A stretch of 64,000 nucleotides of DNA from Henriciella sp. GTDB taxonomy: Bacteria > Pseudomonadota > Alphaproteobacteria > Caulobacterales > Hyphomonadaceae. Shown piece after piece: positions 53,796 to 62,568 of this stretch (position 1 is the stretch's first letter; every line of letters begins with the position of its first letter). The notes under the pieces were generated by a model. The model was not told the origin of the DNA and made no database searches. It saw only the letters and a program-made list of their open reading frames with translations. Made by a program: the position numbers and the translations under genes. The stretch is taken from contig NZ_JAPYPG010000003.1 of NCBI RefSeq assembly GCF_029937755.1, forward strand, positions 248,001-312,000, written 5' to 3'.

Positions 53796-54668
53796 TCAAT
53801 CTTCAGCAGCCCACGCCTTCAGACCCGGATCCTTCGGATCCTCCAGAACAATTTCAAGACGGACATAGAGATGGCCCGGCTTGTCCTTGAACTGGACGCC
53901 CTTGTCGCGCAGGCGAAGCACCGTCCCTGTGTTCGATCCTTCCGGTACTTTCAGGGTGACTGCACCGGCGGGCGTCTCGACGTCCACACTGCCACCCGCG
54001 ACGGCCGTCTTGAGGGGCACCGGCACGGTCATGCGCAGATCGTCACCGTCGCGCGTCCAGGTCTTGCTGGGCCGCACAAAGACCTCCAGCAGGGCATCAC
54101 CCGGCGGGCCGCCAGTGGTCGAGGGCTGGCCCTGGCTTTTCAGGCGCAGCGTCTGGCCGGTTTCTATACCGGGCGGAATGGAAACATTCAGCGCCTTGCC
54201 ATCGCCCATGGTCATCTGGCGCTTGGCGCCCTGCACGGCATCTTCGAAGGAAATCTCGACCCGATAGCGCATGTCGGCGCCCTTGCGGGGCCCGGGCCGG
54301 CGGCGCTGCTGGCCGAACATTCCGGCGAGAATATCTTCAAACGGGTCGCCCTGGGCCTGTCCGCCAGCGCTCGCGAAGTCGCGGTAGGCGCCATAGTCGC
54401 GCCCCCCGCCGAAACCGCCCTGCGCACCCGCAAACCCGGTCGGATTGCCATCCGAATCGATTTCGCCGCGGTCGTATTTCTTCCGCTTTTCCTCGTCGCC
54501 AAGAATCTCGAAAGCGGCAGAGGCTTCCTTGAACTGGTCGGCCTTTGCCTTGTCATCCGGGTGCAGGTCCGGGTGCAGGGCTTTCGCCTTCTGCCGGTAG
54601 GCCTTGCGGATTTCGTCGTTGCTGGCCGTCTTGGATACGCCCAGAATATTGTACAGGTCGCGCGACAC
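53796..54668 (-). CDS. DnaJ-family (CbpA-like) co-chaperone
   Basis: 290 residues. An N-terminal J-domain with the HPD motif (about residues 32-34, in 'KALHPDLHPDD') stimulates the DnaK ATPase. A Gly/Phe-rich linker (about 80-120) and a C-terminal substrate-binding region follow, with no CxxCxGxG zinc finger, so this is the type II CbpA class. The 'KRQMTMGDGKALNVSIPPGIETG' segment is the C-terminal hallmark. It lies 45 nt after the end of the fused GTA gene on the same strand. Confidence 0.88.
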   Translation of the reverse strand: MSRDLYNILGVSKTASNDEIRKAYRQKAKALHPDLHPDDKAKADQFKEASAAFEILGDEEKRKKYDRGEIDSDGNPTGFAGAQGGFGGGRDYGAYRDFASAGGQAQGDPFEDILAGMFGQQRRRPGPRKGADMRYRVEISFEDAVQGAKRQMTMGDGKALNVSIPPGIETGQTLRLKSQGQPSTTGGPPGDALLEVFVRPSKTWTRDGDDLRMTVPVPLKTAVAGGSVDVETPAGAVTLKVPEGSNTGTVLRLRDKGVQFKDKPGHLYVRLEIVLEDPKDPGLKAWAAED

Positions 54669-54713
54669 GTTCGGTAAACCACGCTGGATTGGGGTTAATA
54701 GACTGCCGAATAG

Positions 54714-57700
54714 TTAGGATGCACCGAGCGGGATTGAAACCCGCTGACCGATGCGTCCATCAGTTCCTATTTCAGCAACCCTTACAGTTTCGTATCCGGC
54801 AGGAATGATCGCCTGCTCGCCAGTCACACTTTGCGAGCGCGCCACTTCCCCGCCTGCGAGCGCTTCGACCAGGTACTGGCGTTGGCGTACCGGGTCAGGC
54901 AGATCCCAGTTGTCAGGGATGTCGAGACCGCGAGGGAGCCAGGTGATGACCGGCCCACTTTCGCCCGGCGAAGCGCTCAGATGGGCGACACTCCAGCCAA
55001 GGCCTGCGACGTCTGTGTGACTGAAAGTCTGGGGATCACCCGGCCCGGCCTGCCAGATCAAAGGCAGGGCGACCTCCTGCGGCAGGAGGCCCGCCGAAAC
55101 CAGCCGCTCATCTGCAAGCAGGCAGATCGCGCCAGCATCTACAGTAATTACAGGTGAGCCATTCAGGCCGCGCAGCAGTCCGCCAAGCCGCCATTGATTC
55201 TCGGCTATCAGCTCAGCGGTTTCGAATCCAATCAGCTCCCAGCCTGTAGCGTTGCGCACGAGAAGCCGGTTAGCTCCCGCCAGAACATCTGCTGGTTCAG
55301 CACTCGAAAGGTCTTCGCCCGCGATCTCGAGAACAATGGCCCCCGCCCTGTCCCATCGGCCAAGCGGTCCTGCACTCAGCGGCGCCGCCAGCCTGCCAAA
55401 TCCCGCCGGTCCATTTACGGTTGCCCGGCGACGGGCCTGAGATACCGAGGTCCCTGCCCGGACATCGACAGGACCGGGCCAGGGTAACGCTGCGACCGCA
55501 GCAAGGGGGCCGGTCTGTTGACCGGGTCCGAACGGAGGACCATCGACAAGGACAAGTTTTGGCACAGCGGGTCGCGGCGCCACCGGCGCCTCGTCAGGCA
55601 AGGCGCTCGCCCGAAGACCCTGCCCCTCCATCGGGCGCACCGCGCTACAATGCCGGGTGAGGCCATCATCAATGATGTCGGTGACCTGCCAGGCGCTCGC
55701 AAGTCCATCCATCTCAACCCGGTCACCCGGCTCGAGATGCAGGTATTCCGGCGGCAAGACGAACCCCGCCGCATCCGGCTGCAGCGCAGACTCAAGCAGG
55801 CGCGCAGCAAGATCGCTGGCCTCGGCATCAGACAGAACCAGCGGCAGCGCGGCTTCAATCGTCTGCGTAGGGTCGCCCAGATCGGACCGGGCATCCACCG
55901 CAGCAGGCGCATAGGTCCCGTCGGCGCTAATGAAGCTCAACTGCAACCGTCCGGGGCGCTTGTCGAGCAGGTTATACGTGAGCGACAGGCCGGATTCCGC
56001 CAGCCGGGCCGCATTGACCTGAACCGTGTCCACCGAAGCCTGATCGGTGCAAATGAGGCCGCCTTCACGCTCGACGCACGATAGGCCATGGGCGGCCCGC
56101 AACGGCTCCAGCGCGCGGCGGAGCGGCATCGGACCGGTGAGGGCAATCCCTTCCAGCCAGCCCGACAGGCGGCTTCCATCAAGATCGATCCCCGCGCGGG
56201 CGCCAAAATCGCTGACAGCCTCGCCAACCTCGATCAGCCCGGTGCGGCCGTTCAGCCAGTGACCGTAGGACCAGTTCGGCCCATCGCTCCAGACGCTTTC
56301 ACGCACCGGAAAGTCCGGCCAGGGCCGGGCATCCCAGGCCCAGATGAAGGTCTTCTCCACGCAAGGCTGGGCTTGCCAGTAAGCTAGCGCCGCCTCAAGC
56401 GCGCGGCGCTGGAGGACGTCATCACGTTCACCGGACGAGTATGGCGGCAAGGCGCTCTCTGAACTCTTTGGATCGTAGAAAAGGTTTGGCGCATTGCCGC
56501 CCTTGTCGACGGCCGGGAAGCCGATTTCGATCAGCCGCACGGGTTTCATACCGGGCACCCAGTCCGTCGGGGTCGCCTCACGGGCGCCGCCCGGCCGCTC
56601 ATGATGGGCTGCATTCCACCAACCCGCGAGATCCTTCTGGCGGAAAACCCAATGTTCGCCATGGGCAGTGTCGGTGATCGGCGTGCGGATCTGGGAATCC
56701 CGGTGGGCTTGGCTGGCATAGTACCAGTCATAGGCTTCTCCGCCGGCCATCTGGTCTGCCAGATAGGCGGGATCATCGGCCGCGGTGTAACCGGCGAGCC
56801 GGTCGAGATGGGTGTCACCATCCCGCCAGTCCCCAGCCGGCGGATACCAGTCCACGCCGACAAAATCGATGTCAGCCGAGGCCCAAAGCACGTCTAGCGG
56901 GAACAGGATATCGTTAGAACCATCGTCCGGAGTATAAGCTCCGTACTCGGTCCAGTCGGCCGCATAGGAAACCTTCACGCCCGGCCCGACAATTGCCTTT
57001 ACATCGGCGGCAAGCTGCACCAGCCCTTCGACGAAGGGGAAGGCACCTGTCTCGTCACGCAAGCGCGTCAGCCCGCGCATCTCGCTGCCAATCAGGATCG
57101 CCTCAACACCGCCGGCCCCTGCGACCAACCTGGCATGGTGCAGGATGAAATGCCGGTAGCCAAAATCATGATCGGTGCCGAGAAAGGCGTCGATCTCGGT
57201 TCTGACGGCGGCCGTCCCATCCTCGCTCGCCACGATCCGTCCCCGCCAGGGGAAGGCCGCCTGCTCATCGCCGCCATAAGGGTCAGGCAGGCCGTTGTCG
57301 GACGGCACGTCCATGAGCAGGAAGGGTGAGAGCGTCACAGCCATCCCCTCCGCCTGCATCGCGGCAATACCTTCCTTCACCGCAACATCGGTTGGCGTAC
57401 CGCCATAATTGGCGCTGCCGCCGGACTGGCTGACAAGATAGGCGCTCGTCCTGATCTCGCCTGCCACGCCCCATTGATAGGGAGCCGTCGAGCGGTTTCG
57501 CGTCTCTACACCGGGGCGGATGCGGCAATGGCCAGCGCGCACGTCATCGCCGAACCAGCCAACGGTCAGCGTGGCAGAATTCGTGCCCGGCAGGTCTGAG
57601 GTCAGCTGGTCTAGCGAAGACCGGAAGTCTGCTTCACCGGACGCATTGTTCATGTTGAGCGGCTTTTCTGTCCCCGGAAAGAACCGTTCACGGACGATGC

Positions 57701-58808
57701 GTGTCCCGTAGACGAACTCTCCCGAAGCAGGGATCACATTCACCCCTTCCGCCAGCTTGCGCAGGCCGGTTTCATCCGAACCTGCCCGCACGACTTCGAA
57801 GCTCAGTTGCGGCAACCGGTTTCCGAATGCGTCCAGCGGCAGGTCTTCGAAGACGATATAGGCCGTGCCGCGATAGGCCGGGGTCTGCCCGGCCCCCTCA
57901 ATGGCCTCGATTAACGGGTCCGGCAGCTGGGCATCGGCGAGGACGTACCCGGATACGAGCCCTCCGGCGTCCCGGCGCGTTCCAGCCGCAACGATCCCGC
58001 AGGCATCGGCGGCCGCCCCCACACCCGCTGGCGGGTCAACGGCCACGACGATTTCAGTCAACGGCCCGGGATGATGGGTCAGGCTCACCAGGTCGATCAA
58101 TGCACGCGTCCAGAGCGCACCGCTCTCCTCGTCGAGAAGTTCACCGGCCAGTTCCTGTCGGCCGAGATCGGAGTTTCCGTACAGCCGCTCGACATGATCA
58201 AGAAAGACGGGAGAAAGGTTCTCTGCATTGTCGCGCGTGGCCGATCGCGTCACTGCAACGGTCGCCCCCTCCACCAGAGCGCGGACGAGCGGCACACGGC
58301 GCGGCGTTGTCGTTGCGATGATACGCGGGTTTGGCCCCAGCCGCAGGGTCATCTGCAGCATGTCCCAGACCGCCCGGCCGTTTTGCCATGCAGCGACTTC
58401 GTCACACCAGGCGGCATCGAATTGCGGGCCCCGCAGGCCGTCCGGATCCTCGGCGGAAAAGGCATGGGCTTCTGCCCCATTCGGCCAGACAAGACGGTGG
58501 CGGGACACCTCATACTCCGGCGCCCGCTCACCCGCTCGCATGATCGAGCGCAAGCCAGAGAAGCCCTCAATCATCACTTCGCGCACATCATTGAAGGTTG
58601 GTCCGACAAGCGCGATCCGGCGATAACCGCCGAAAAGCACCAGACGCCTTACCCATTCTGCACCGGCGCGGGTCTTGCCGGAGCCGCGCCCGCCCATGAA
58701 CAACCAGGTATGCCAGGCCCCGGTCGGATCACATTGAGGCGCGCGGGCCGTAAAAAGGAAACTCTTCTGGCAAGGCACTTGTGGGTCGGGCACGCAAGGG
58801 TCGGACAT
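54714..58808 (-). CDS. Fused GTA large terminase N-terminus with GTA host-specificity TIM-barrel protein
   Basis: 1364 codons, uninterrupted. Residues 1-~294 are a GTA/phage large terminase: Walker A GRGSGKT (40-46), Walker B/coupling 'AAWCDEVAAW' (about 132-141), 'IIATTTPRR' (163-171) and the first RNase H-like Asp258 in 'VVAVDPP'; the rest of the nuclease domain is missing. From residue 295 ('LPDPLIEAIEGAG', codon edge about 57926) it is the GTA host-specificity tail-tip protein (gp15-type), with a TIM-barrel (GTA_TIM, 'GSEMRGLT', 'YAADWTEYG') and a tail-tip module to the C-terminus. Portal, protease, capsid and tail genes that normally separate the two are absent. The weak AGGG site before the ATG may reflect low expression. 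Confidence 0.82.
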   Translation of the reverse strand: MSDPCVPDPQVPCQKSFLFTARAPQCDPTGAWHTWLFMGGRGSGKTRAGAEWVRRLVLFGGYRRIALVGPTFNDVREVMIEGFSGLRSIMRAGERAPEYEVSRHRLVWPNGAEAHAFSAEDPDGLRGPQFDAAWCDEVAAWQNGRAVWDMLQMTLRLGPNPRIIATTTPRRVPLVRALVEGATVAVTRSATRDNAENLSPVFLDHVERLYGNSDLGRQELAGELLDEESGALWTRALIDLVSLTHHPGPLTEIVVAVDPPAGVGAAADACGIVAAGTRRDAGGLVSGYVLADAQLPDPLIEAIEGAGQTPAYRGTAYIVFEDLPLDAFGNRLPQLSFEVVRAGSDETGLRKLAEGVNVIPASGEFVYGTRIVRERFFPGTEKPLNMNNASGEADFRSSLDQLTSDLPGTNSATLTVGWFGDDVRAGHCRIRPGVETRNRSTAPYQWGVAGEIRTSAYLVSQSGGSANYGGTPTDVAVKEGIAAMQAEGMAVTLSPFLLMDVPSDNGLPDPYGGDEQAAFPWRGRIVASEDGTAAVRTEIDAFLGTDHDFGYRHFILHHARLVAGAGGVEAILIGSEMRGLTRLRDETGAFPFVEGLVQLAADVKAIVGPGVKVSYAADWTEYGAYTPDDGSNDILFPLDVLWASADIDFVGVDWYPPAGDWRDGDTHLDRLAGYTAADDPAYLADQMAGGEAYDWYYASQAHRDSQIRTPITDTAHGEHWVFRQKDLAGWWNAAHHERPGGAREATPTDWVPGMKPVRLIEIGFPAVDKGGNAPNLFYDPKSSESALPPYSSGERDDVLQRRALEAALAYWQAQPCVEKTFIWAWDARPWPDFPVRESVWSDGPNWSYGHWLNGRTGLIEVGEAVSDFGARAGIDLDGSRLSGWLEGIALTGPMPLRRALEPLRAAHGLSCVEREGGLICTDQASVDTVQVNAARLAESGLSLTYNLLDKRPGRLQLSFISADGTYAPAAVDARSDLGDPTQTIEAALPLVLSDAEASDLAARLLESALQPDAAGFVLPPEYLHLEPGDRVEMDGLASAWQVTDIIDDGLTRHCSAVRPMEGQGLRASALPDEAPVAPRPAVPKLVLVDGPPFGPGQQTGPLAAVAALPWPGPVDVRAGTSVSQARRRATVNGPAGFGRLAAPLSAGPLGRWDRAGAIVLEIAGEDLSSAEPADVLAGANRLLVRNATGWELIGFETAELIAENQWRLGGLLRGLNGSPVITVDAGAICLLADERLVSAGLLPQEVALPLIWQAGPGDPQTFSHTDVAGLGWSVAHLSASPGESGPVITWLPRGLDIPDNWDLPDPVRQRQYLVEALAGGEVARSQSVTGEQAIIPAGYETVRVAEIGTDGRIGQRVSIPLGAS

Positions 58809-58902
58809 CGAAACCCTATAGCTGGCGGGCCGTCCCGGTCGGACAGATTGCGTGCCGGCCCGCCCCCGCTATCATGGGTGGGTCAAATGGAAGGATCGCG
58901 AC

Positions 58903-59052
58903 ATGTTTCTTTTCCTGCTCTGGTGGTGCGTGGATGACCATCTCGCCGCGGCCCTTGAAGCGCCGGGCCTCGGCACACTGCCAATCTGGGTGCCGCTTAT
59001 CCTGTCACTAGCCTTCAGCTTCACGCTTCAGGGTGCCGTCAAACGGAAGTGA
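58903..59052 (+). CDS. 49-aa single-pass membrane protein
   Basis: ATG at 58903 preceded by GGAAGGA. The sequence has a Trp-rich hydrophobic start (about residues 1-9) and one membrane helix (about 27-43), ending in 'VKRK' on the cytoplasmic side. No family recognised. It diverges from the fused GTA gene by 94 nt and lies upstream of the acyltransferase gene. Small membrane peptides of this kind can be regulators, toxins or just linked to the phage relic. Confidence 0.45.
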   Translation: MFLFLLWWCVDDHLAAALEAPGLGTLPIWVPLILSLAFSFTLQGAVKRK

Positions 59053-59137
59053 GGCGCATTCCCCGCTCGCGTGCAATCAACCAGCTTTCCCGGGCTGATT
59101 GCTGGCGCACCGCCACGTTCCAGCGCAGAGTCCCGCA

Positions 59138-59815
59138 ATGGCAGACCCGCCCCCACGATCACGCGCGCGGCGCGCCCGGCCCGCACCCGCGCGCAACCTG
59201 ATGTCACCTCTCTGGCGGCAAGTCTGCAGGCTGATCCTGGCAACAGGCGGCTGGAGGGTTCGCGGCGACTGGCCGGACGCCCCGCGCGCCGTCATGGTGG
59301 CGGCGCCGCACACATCGAACTGGGATGGCTTCTGGATGCTGGCCGCGGCCGGCTACTATCAGGTAAAGCTCAGATGGATGGGCAAGAAAGCGCTTGTCGA
59401 TCATCCGCTCGGCGCGCTCGTACGCTGGCTGGGCTGTGTACCGATTGACCGGGACTCCGCAAACGATGTGGTCGAACAGATGGGCGCGGCCTTCGCCTCG
59501 TCCGACCGCCTTGTCCTTGGCGTTGCTCCGGAAGGGACGCGCTCACATGCGGTCGAGTGGAAGAGCGGTTTCTACCGGATCGCCCACCAGGGTGGCGTGC
59601 CGCTCATCCTGTCTGTCCTCGACTATGGCCAGCGGACGATCCGGATCGATGGCCTGTTCCGGCCGACCGGCGACTACGAGGCCGACCTGCCGTTGATCCA
59701 GGCGGGCTATGCCGACGCCCGGGGCCGCCACAAGGGCCGCTTTGCCGTGGGCGAAAAGGCAACTGGCCCGTCAGCCGGAAAGGTACCGCCTGAAGACGAA
59801 AGCCGAGACCGCTGA
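59138..59815 (+). CDS. PlsC-like 1-acyl-glycerol-phosphate acyltransferase
   Basis: About 225 residues. The acyltransferase motif I is 'PHTSNWDGF' (Hx4D, about residues 53-61), and motif III is 'APEGTRSH' (about 133-140). Substrate is likely lysophosphatidate or a related lysolipid, acylated at the inner membrane surface. The Arg/Pro-rich N-terminus before 'MSPLWRQV' is poorly conserved, so the true start may be 59201. The 3' end overlaps the convergent membrane gene by 45 nt. Confidence 0.8.
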   Translation: MADPPPRSRARRARPAPARNLMSPLWRQVCRLILATGGWRVRGDWPDAPRAVMVAAPHTSNWDGFWMLAAAGYYQVKLRWMGKKALVDHPLGALVRWLGCVPIDRDSANDVVEQMGAAFASSDRLVLGVAPEGTRSHAVEWKSGFYRIAHQGGVPLILSVLDYGQRTIRIDGLFRPTGDYEADLPLIQAGYADARGRHKGRFAVGEKATGPSAGKVPPEDESRDR

Positions 59816-60097
59816 CCCGGCGATCAGGACCAGCACGCCCAGCGGATCCACGAACTCGGCATGCCGGAACCAGGCTGCCGGCACCAGATAGGCCAGCAGC
59901 GGCAATGCCCAGACAGCCGGCTCCTTGGGCAGGAGATAGGCCACGCAGAAGATCGCGGCGCCCGATATGGGCAGCCAGTAGCGCACAAAGCCCAGCACAT
60001 CGCTTTCGGCGGGCAGCCACATGAACTTAAGGCTCACGAGAACCGAATACCCGATCAGGAAAACTGACAGCCAGACAATGCGCAGGATTGGCGTCAT
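59771..60097 (-). CDS. Small four-TM membrane protein
   Basis: 108 residues with four hydrophobic segments (about 8-24, 38-55, 62-80 and 87-102). No family recognised. Its start codon overlaps the stop of the upstream oxidoreductase gene (ATGA), so the two are co-translated. The 3' end overlaps the acyltransferase gene by 45 nt in convergent orientation. Confidence 0.65.
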   Translation of the reverse strand: MTPILRIVWLSVFLIGYSVLVSLKFMWLPAESDVLGFVRYWLPISGAAIFCVAYLLPKEPAVWALPLLAYLVPAAWFRHAEFVDPLGVLVLIAGSAVSAFVFRRYLSG

Positions 60098-61113
60098 TCA
60101 GGCTCCGATACCTTCACCACAAGCTTGCCGAGATTTTTGCCCGTAAACAGCCGCTCCAGCGAAGCTGGCGCATTCTCCAGCCCTTCGACCACATCTGTCT
60201 CGAAACGGATCTTGCCTTCCATGAGCCATTGCCCCATGGCCTGCATGCCTTCCGGGAAGCGGTCGATATAGTCGGTCACGATATAGCCCTTGAGCGTGAC
60301 ATGCCGCATCAGCAGCATCGAGAAGTTGTATGGCCCGGGGACCGGCTCGGTCGCATTGTAGGATGAAATCAGGCCGCATAGCGGCATGCGGGCAAAATCG
60401 TTCAGTTTTGTGAGGATCGTATCCATGATCTCGCCGCCGACATTCTCGAAGTTGATGTCGATGCCATCCGGGCAATGCCGGTCCAGCGCCGCGCCGACAT
60501 CTTCCTTCTTGTAATTAATCGCTGCATCGAACCCGGCGGTTTCGGTCAGCCAATTGCATTTCTCATCCGACCCGGCGATCCCGACGACGCGGCAGCCCTG
60601 GATCTTGGCGATCTGGCCAACCATGGATCCGACCGCCCCGGCAGCGGCGGAGACCACCATCGTCTCGCCCGGCTTTGGCTTGCCGATATCCATCAGGCCG
60701 AAATAGGCGGTCATGCCGGTCATGCCGAGCGGCCCCATGAACGCCGTCAGCGGCACGCCGGGCAATTGCGGAAGCTTGTTCACCTCCTCGCCCTTCTTGA
60801 CCAGATAGAGCGCCCACTGGCCAAGCCCGGTGTTCACGATGTCACCGCGCTCCAGGCCGTCGAACCGGCTGTCCTCGACGATGGCGATGCCACCGCCGCG
60901 CATCGGCTCACCAATCTGGACCGGCGGCATGTACTGGTCACGATCCGACATCCAGATCCGGTTTGTCGGGTCAAGCGAAAGAAAGAGCGTCCGGATCAGC
61001 ACTTCGCCCTCTTCCAGGGCCCGTACCGGTTCCTCGACGAGTTCGAGATCGCCCTCGCTGACATCGCCCACCGGACGGTTGCGAAGTTTCCAGACCTTGT
61101 TTGTCTTTTCCAT
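60094..61113 (-). CDS. NADP-dependent oxidoreductase (MDR superfamily, zinc-free)
   Basis: 339 residues from ATG 61113 with GGAGGA 7 nt upstream. The fold is quinone-reductase/leukotriene-B4-dehydrogenase-like: 'GLGQWALYLV', 'GMTAYFGL', then 'VSAAAGAVGSMVGQIAKIQGC' (cofactor loop, about residues 155-175) and 'NVGG' (about 245). No zinc ligands. Members reduce alpha,beta-unsaturated ketones or aldehydes. The longer frame above 61113 is not supported. Followed in overlap by a small membrane gene. Confidence 0.9.
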   Translation of the reverse strand: MEKTNKVWKLRNRPVGDVSEGDLELVEEPVRALEEGEVLIRTLFLSLDPTNRIWMSDRDQYMPPVQIGEPMRGGGIAIVEDSRFDGLERGDIVNTGLGQWALYLVKKGEEVNKLPQLPGVPLTAFMGPLGMTGMTAYFGLMDIGKPKPGETMVVSAAAGAVGSMVGQIAKIQGCRVVGIAGSDEKCNWLTETAGFDAAINYKKEDVGAALDRHCPDGIDINFENVGGEIMDTILTKLNDFARMPLCGLISSYNATEPVPGPYNFSMLLMRHVTLKGYIVTDYIDRFPEGMQAMGQWLMEGKIRFETDVVEGLENAPASLERLFTGKNLGKLVVKVSEPE

Positions 61114-61284
61114 GTTGCTGTCCTCCCTGACGGCTATCGCAGCCACCTTAGGGAAGGCGGGCGGGTGTGGCGAGCCATGACGCCGGGTTCGCTGGTCATG
61201 CCGCCGGTGCAGGCGTTGGTATATTGGGGAAATGTAATGAAACCGGAAGGAACAAACGCCGCGCCCACACACTGTTAGGGGGAC

Positions 61285-61404
61285 ATGTCCAAGAACGGAT
61301 ATGTTTCCAATCCCAGGAACCAGCAGAATGCCGGCTTCCCGGGAACCTCCTCCCCATCCCCGATTGGACGGGGCGCCAACCCTTCCGGGTGGCGTCCCGT
61401 CTAA
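61285..61404 (+). CDS. Possible 39-aa small protein
   Basis: ATG at 61285 to TAA at 61402-61404; the product begins MSKNGYVSNPRNQQNAGF and is Gly/Pro/Ser/Asn-rich, ending 'SGWRPV'. A purine run AGGGGGAC sits directly before the ATG, closer than usual (2-3 nt). Its 3' end coincides with a strong hairpin, followed on this strand by TAATTTTG. Composition looks disordered; no family is recognised. The small size makes it tentative. Confidence 0.35.
   Translation: MSKNGYVSNPRNQQNAGFPGTSSPSPIGRGANPSGWRPV
61367..61401. terminator. Hairpin between the Hsp33 gene and the 39-aa ORF
   Basis: GACGGGGCGCCAACCC pairs with GGGTGGCGTCCCGTC around a TTCC loop (about 14 pairs with one or two mismatches). Read in plus it is followed by TAATTTT; read in minus it lies directly after the hslO TAG but lacks a T-run. 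It probably serves as transcript end for one or both strands. Confidence 0.5.
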
Positions 61405-62321
61405 TTTTGTCGGCCTGTCACTGCCTCGATGGGAATATCGTAGTGGCGCGCGCAAAACTGGCAGTCGACCTTCAGCGTCCCATCAGGCTCGACCATGTCA
61501 TGCAGCGACTCGTCAGCCATGCCGGAGAGGGTCTTCCGGAGCCGATCTTCACTGCAGGTGCACCGGTCGATCAGAAGCTGTGGCGCTTCCATGCGCACGC
61601 CGCCCTCATGGAAGAGACGGTAGAGAAGGTCGGGCGCTGCGATCTCCTCGGAAATCAGTTCTTCCGGCGTCAGCGTATTGAACAGGGCCTGAGCCTCCAG
61701 CCAGCCATCTTCCGTGTCACCGCGCGCATCGTCACCGGCAATCTTCTGCACCATCATGCCGCCGCCATGCCATTCCCCGGCCTGATCGCGTTTCACGGAC
61801 ATGGCAAGGCAGGTCTCGATCTGCTCGGACTGATGGAAGTAATCCTCGGCGCACTCCTGCAGCGAGCCTTTCGCCAGCGGGACGATCCCCTGATAAGGCT
61901 GCATACCAGGCTTGTCGTGTACAATGATGAGCCCGAGACGCCCCATCGGACCGAAGAGCTGCGGCATGTGGGGTTTCAGGCCCTTGTTGACCTTTTCCAG
62001 ATAGGCCCAGCGCTCCTGCTCGAAGCGGGAATAGGCCCGCACGCTGCCATCCTTGTGATACTCGCCAACCAGCATGGAAACCGGACCGTCGCCTTCGGCC
62101 TGCGTCATGACGCGGCCCTCGAACTTCATGCCCGACCCGACAAGTGTGGCGAGGAGCAGCGCCTCACCAAGGATCTCGCCGAGGTGATCGGGATAGGCGT
62201 GGCGCTGGAGAATCGGTGAGAGGGTCTTGCTTCCCATGCGCACGACCCGCCCGGCCACCGGCAGCGTTTCGGAGGAGAAGCTGGCAACATAATCTTCTGG
62301 ATGCGAGGAGAGGGCACTCAA
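61401..62321 (-). CDS. hslO: Hsp33-type redox-regulated chaperone
   Basis: 306 residues. The N-terminal domain is typical ('GEALLLATLVGSGMKFEGR', 'GPVSMLVGEYHKDGSVRAYSRF'), and the C-terminal zinc switch is present: 'RCTCSEDR' (CxC, about 258-261) and 'CQFCARHY' (CxxC, about 289-292). On oxidative stress zinc is released and Hsp33 holds unfolded proteins. The start is a TTG at 62321 with a purine-rich AAGGGAAA about 11 nt upstream; other starts within the N-terminus are less likely. Confidence 0.93.
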   Translation of the reverse strand: MSALSSHPEDYVASFSSETLPVAGRVVRMGSKTLSPILQRHAYPDHLGEILGEALLLATLVGSGMKFEGRVMTQAEGDGPVSMLVGEYHKDGSVRAYSRFEQERWAYLEKVNKGLKPHMPQLFGPMGRLGLIIVHDKPGMQPYQGIVPLAKGSLQECAEDYFHQSEQIETCLAMSVKRDQAGEWHGGGMMVQKIAGDDARGDTEDGWLEAQALFNTLTPEELISEEIAAPDLLYRLFHEGGVRMEAPQLLIDRCTCSEDRLRKTLSGMADESLHDMVEPDGTLKVDCQFCARHYDIPIEAVTGRQN

Positions 62322-62568
62322 AACAGGATTTCCCTTGTTTCAATTCGCGGCACATGTGGCGGCACGCCCCCTGCGGGGCAAGAACGAGCCTGCAAAATCG
62401 CGCAGCGGCCCCGTCCGACACAGCCGGGGAATCAAGCCAGAACTGTTGGAGGCATTACGATTGATGAAATCTGATCTATCGCTGTAAGGGGACTTTAAGC
62501 GAAGTGTTCTATGGCTAAGCCTGACCTAATCGGGAACCGGGCTTTTGCTGCACAAACTGCAATCATTC

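Noticed and set aside
54714-58808. Fusion explained as two separate overlapping genes or a sequencing artefact
   Set aside because: The frame is open throughout without a shift, so separate genes are not supported; an assembly collapse cannot be excluded from sequence alone and is listed as a test.
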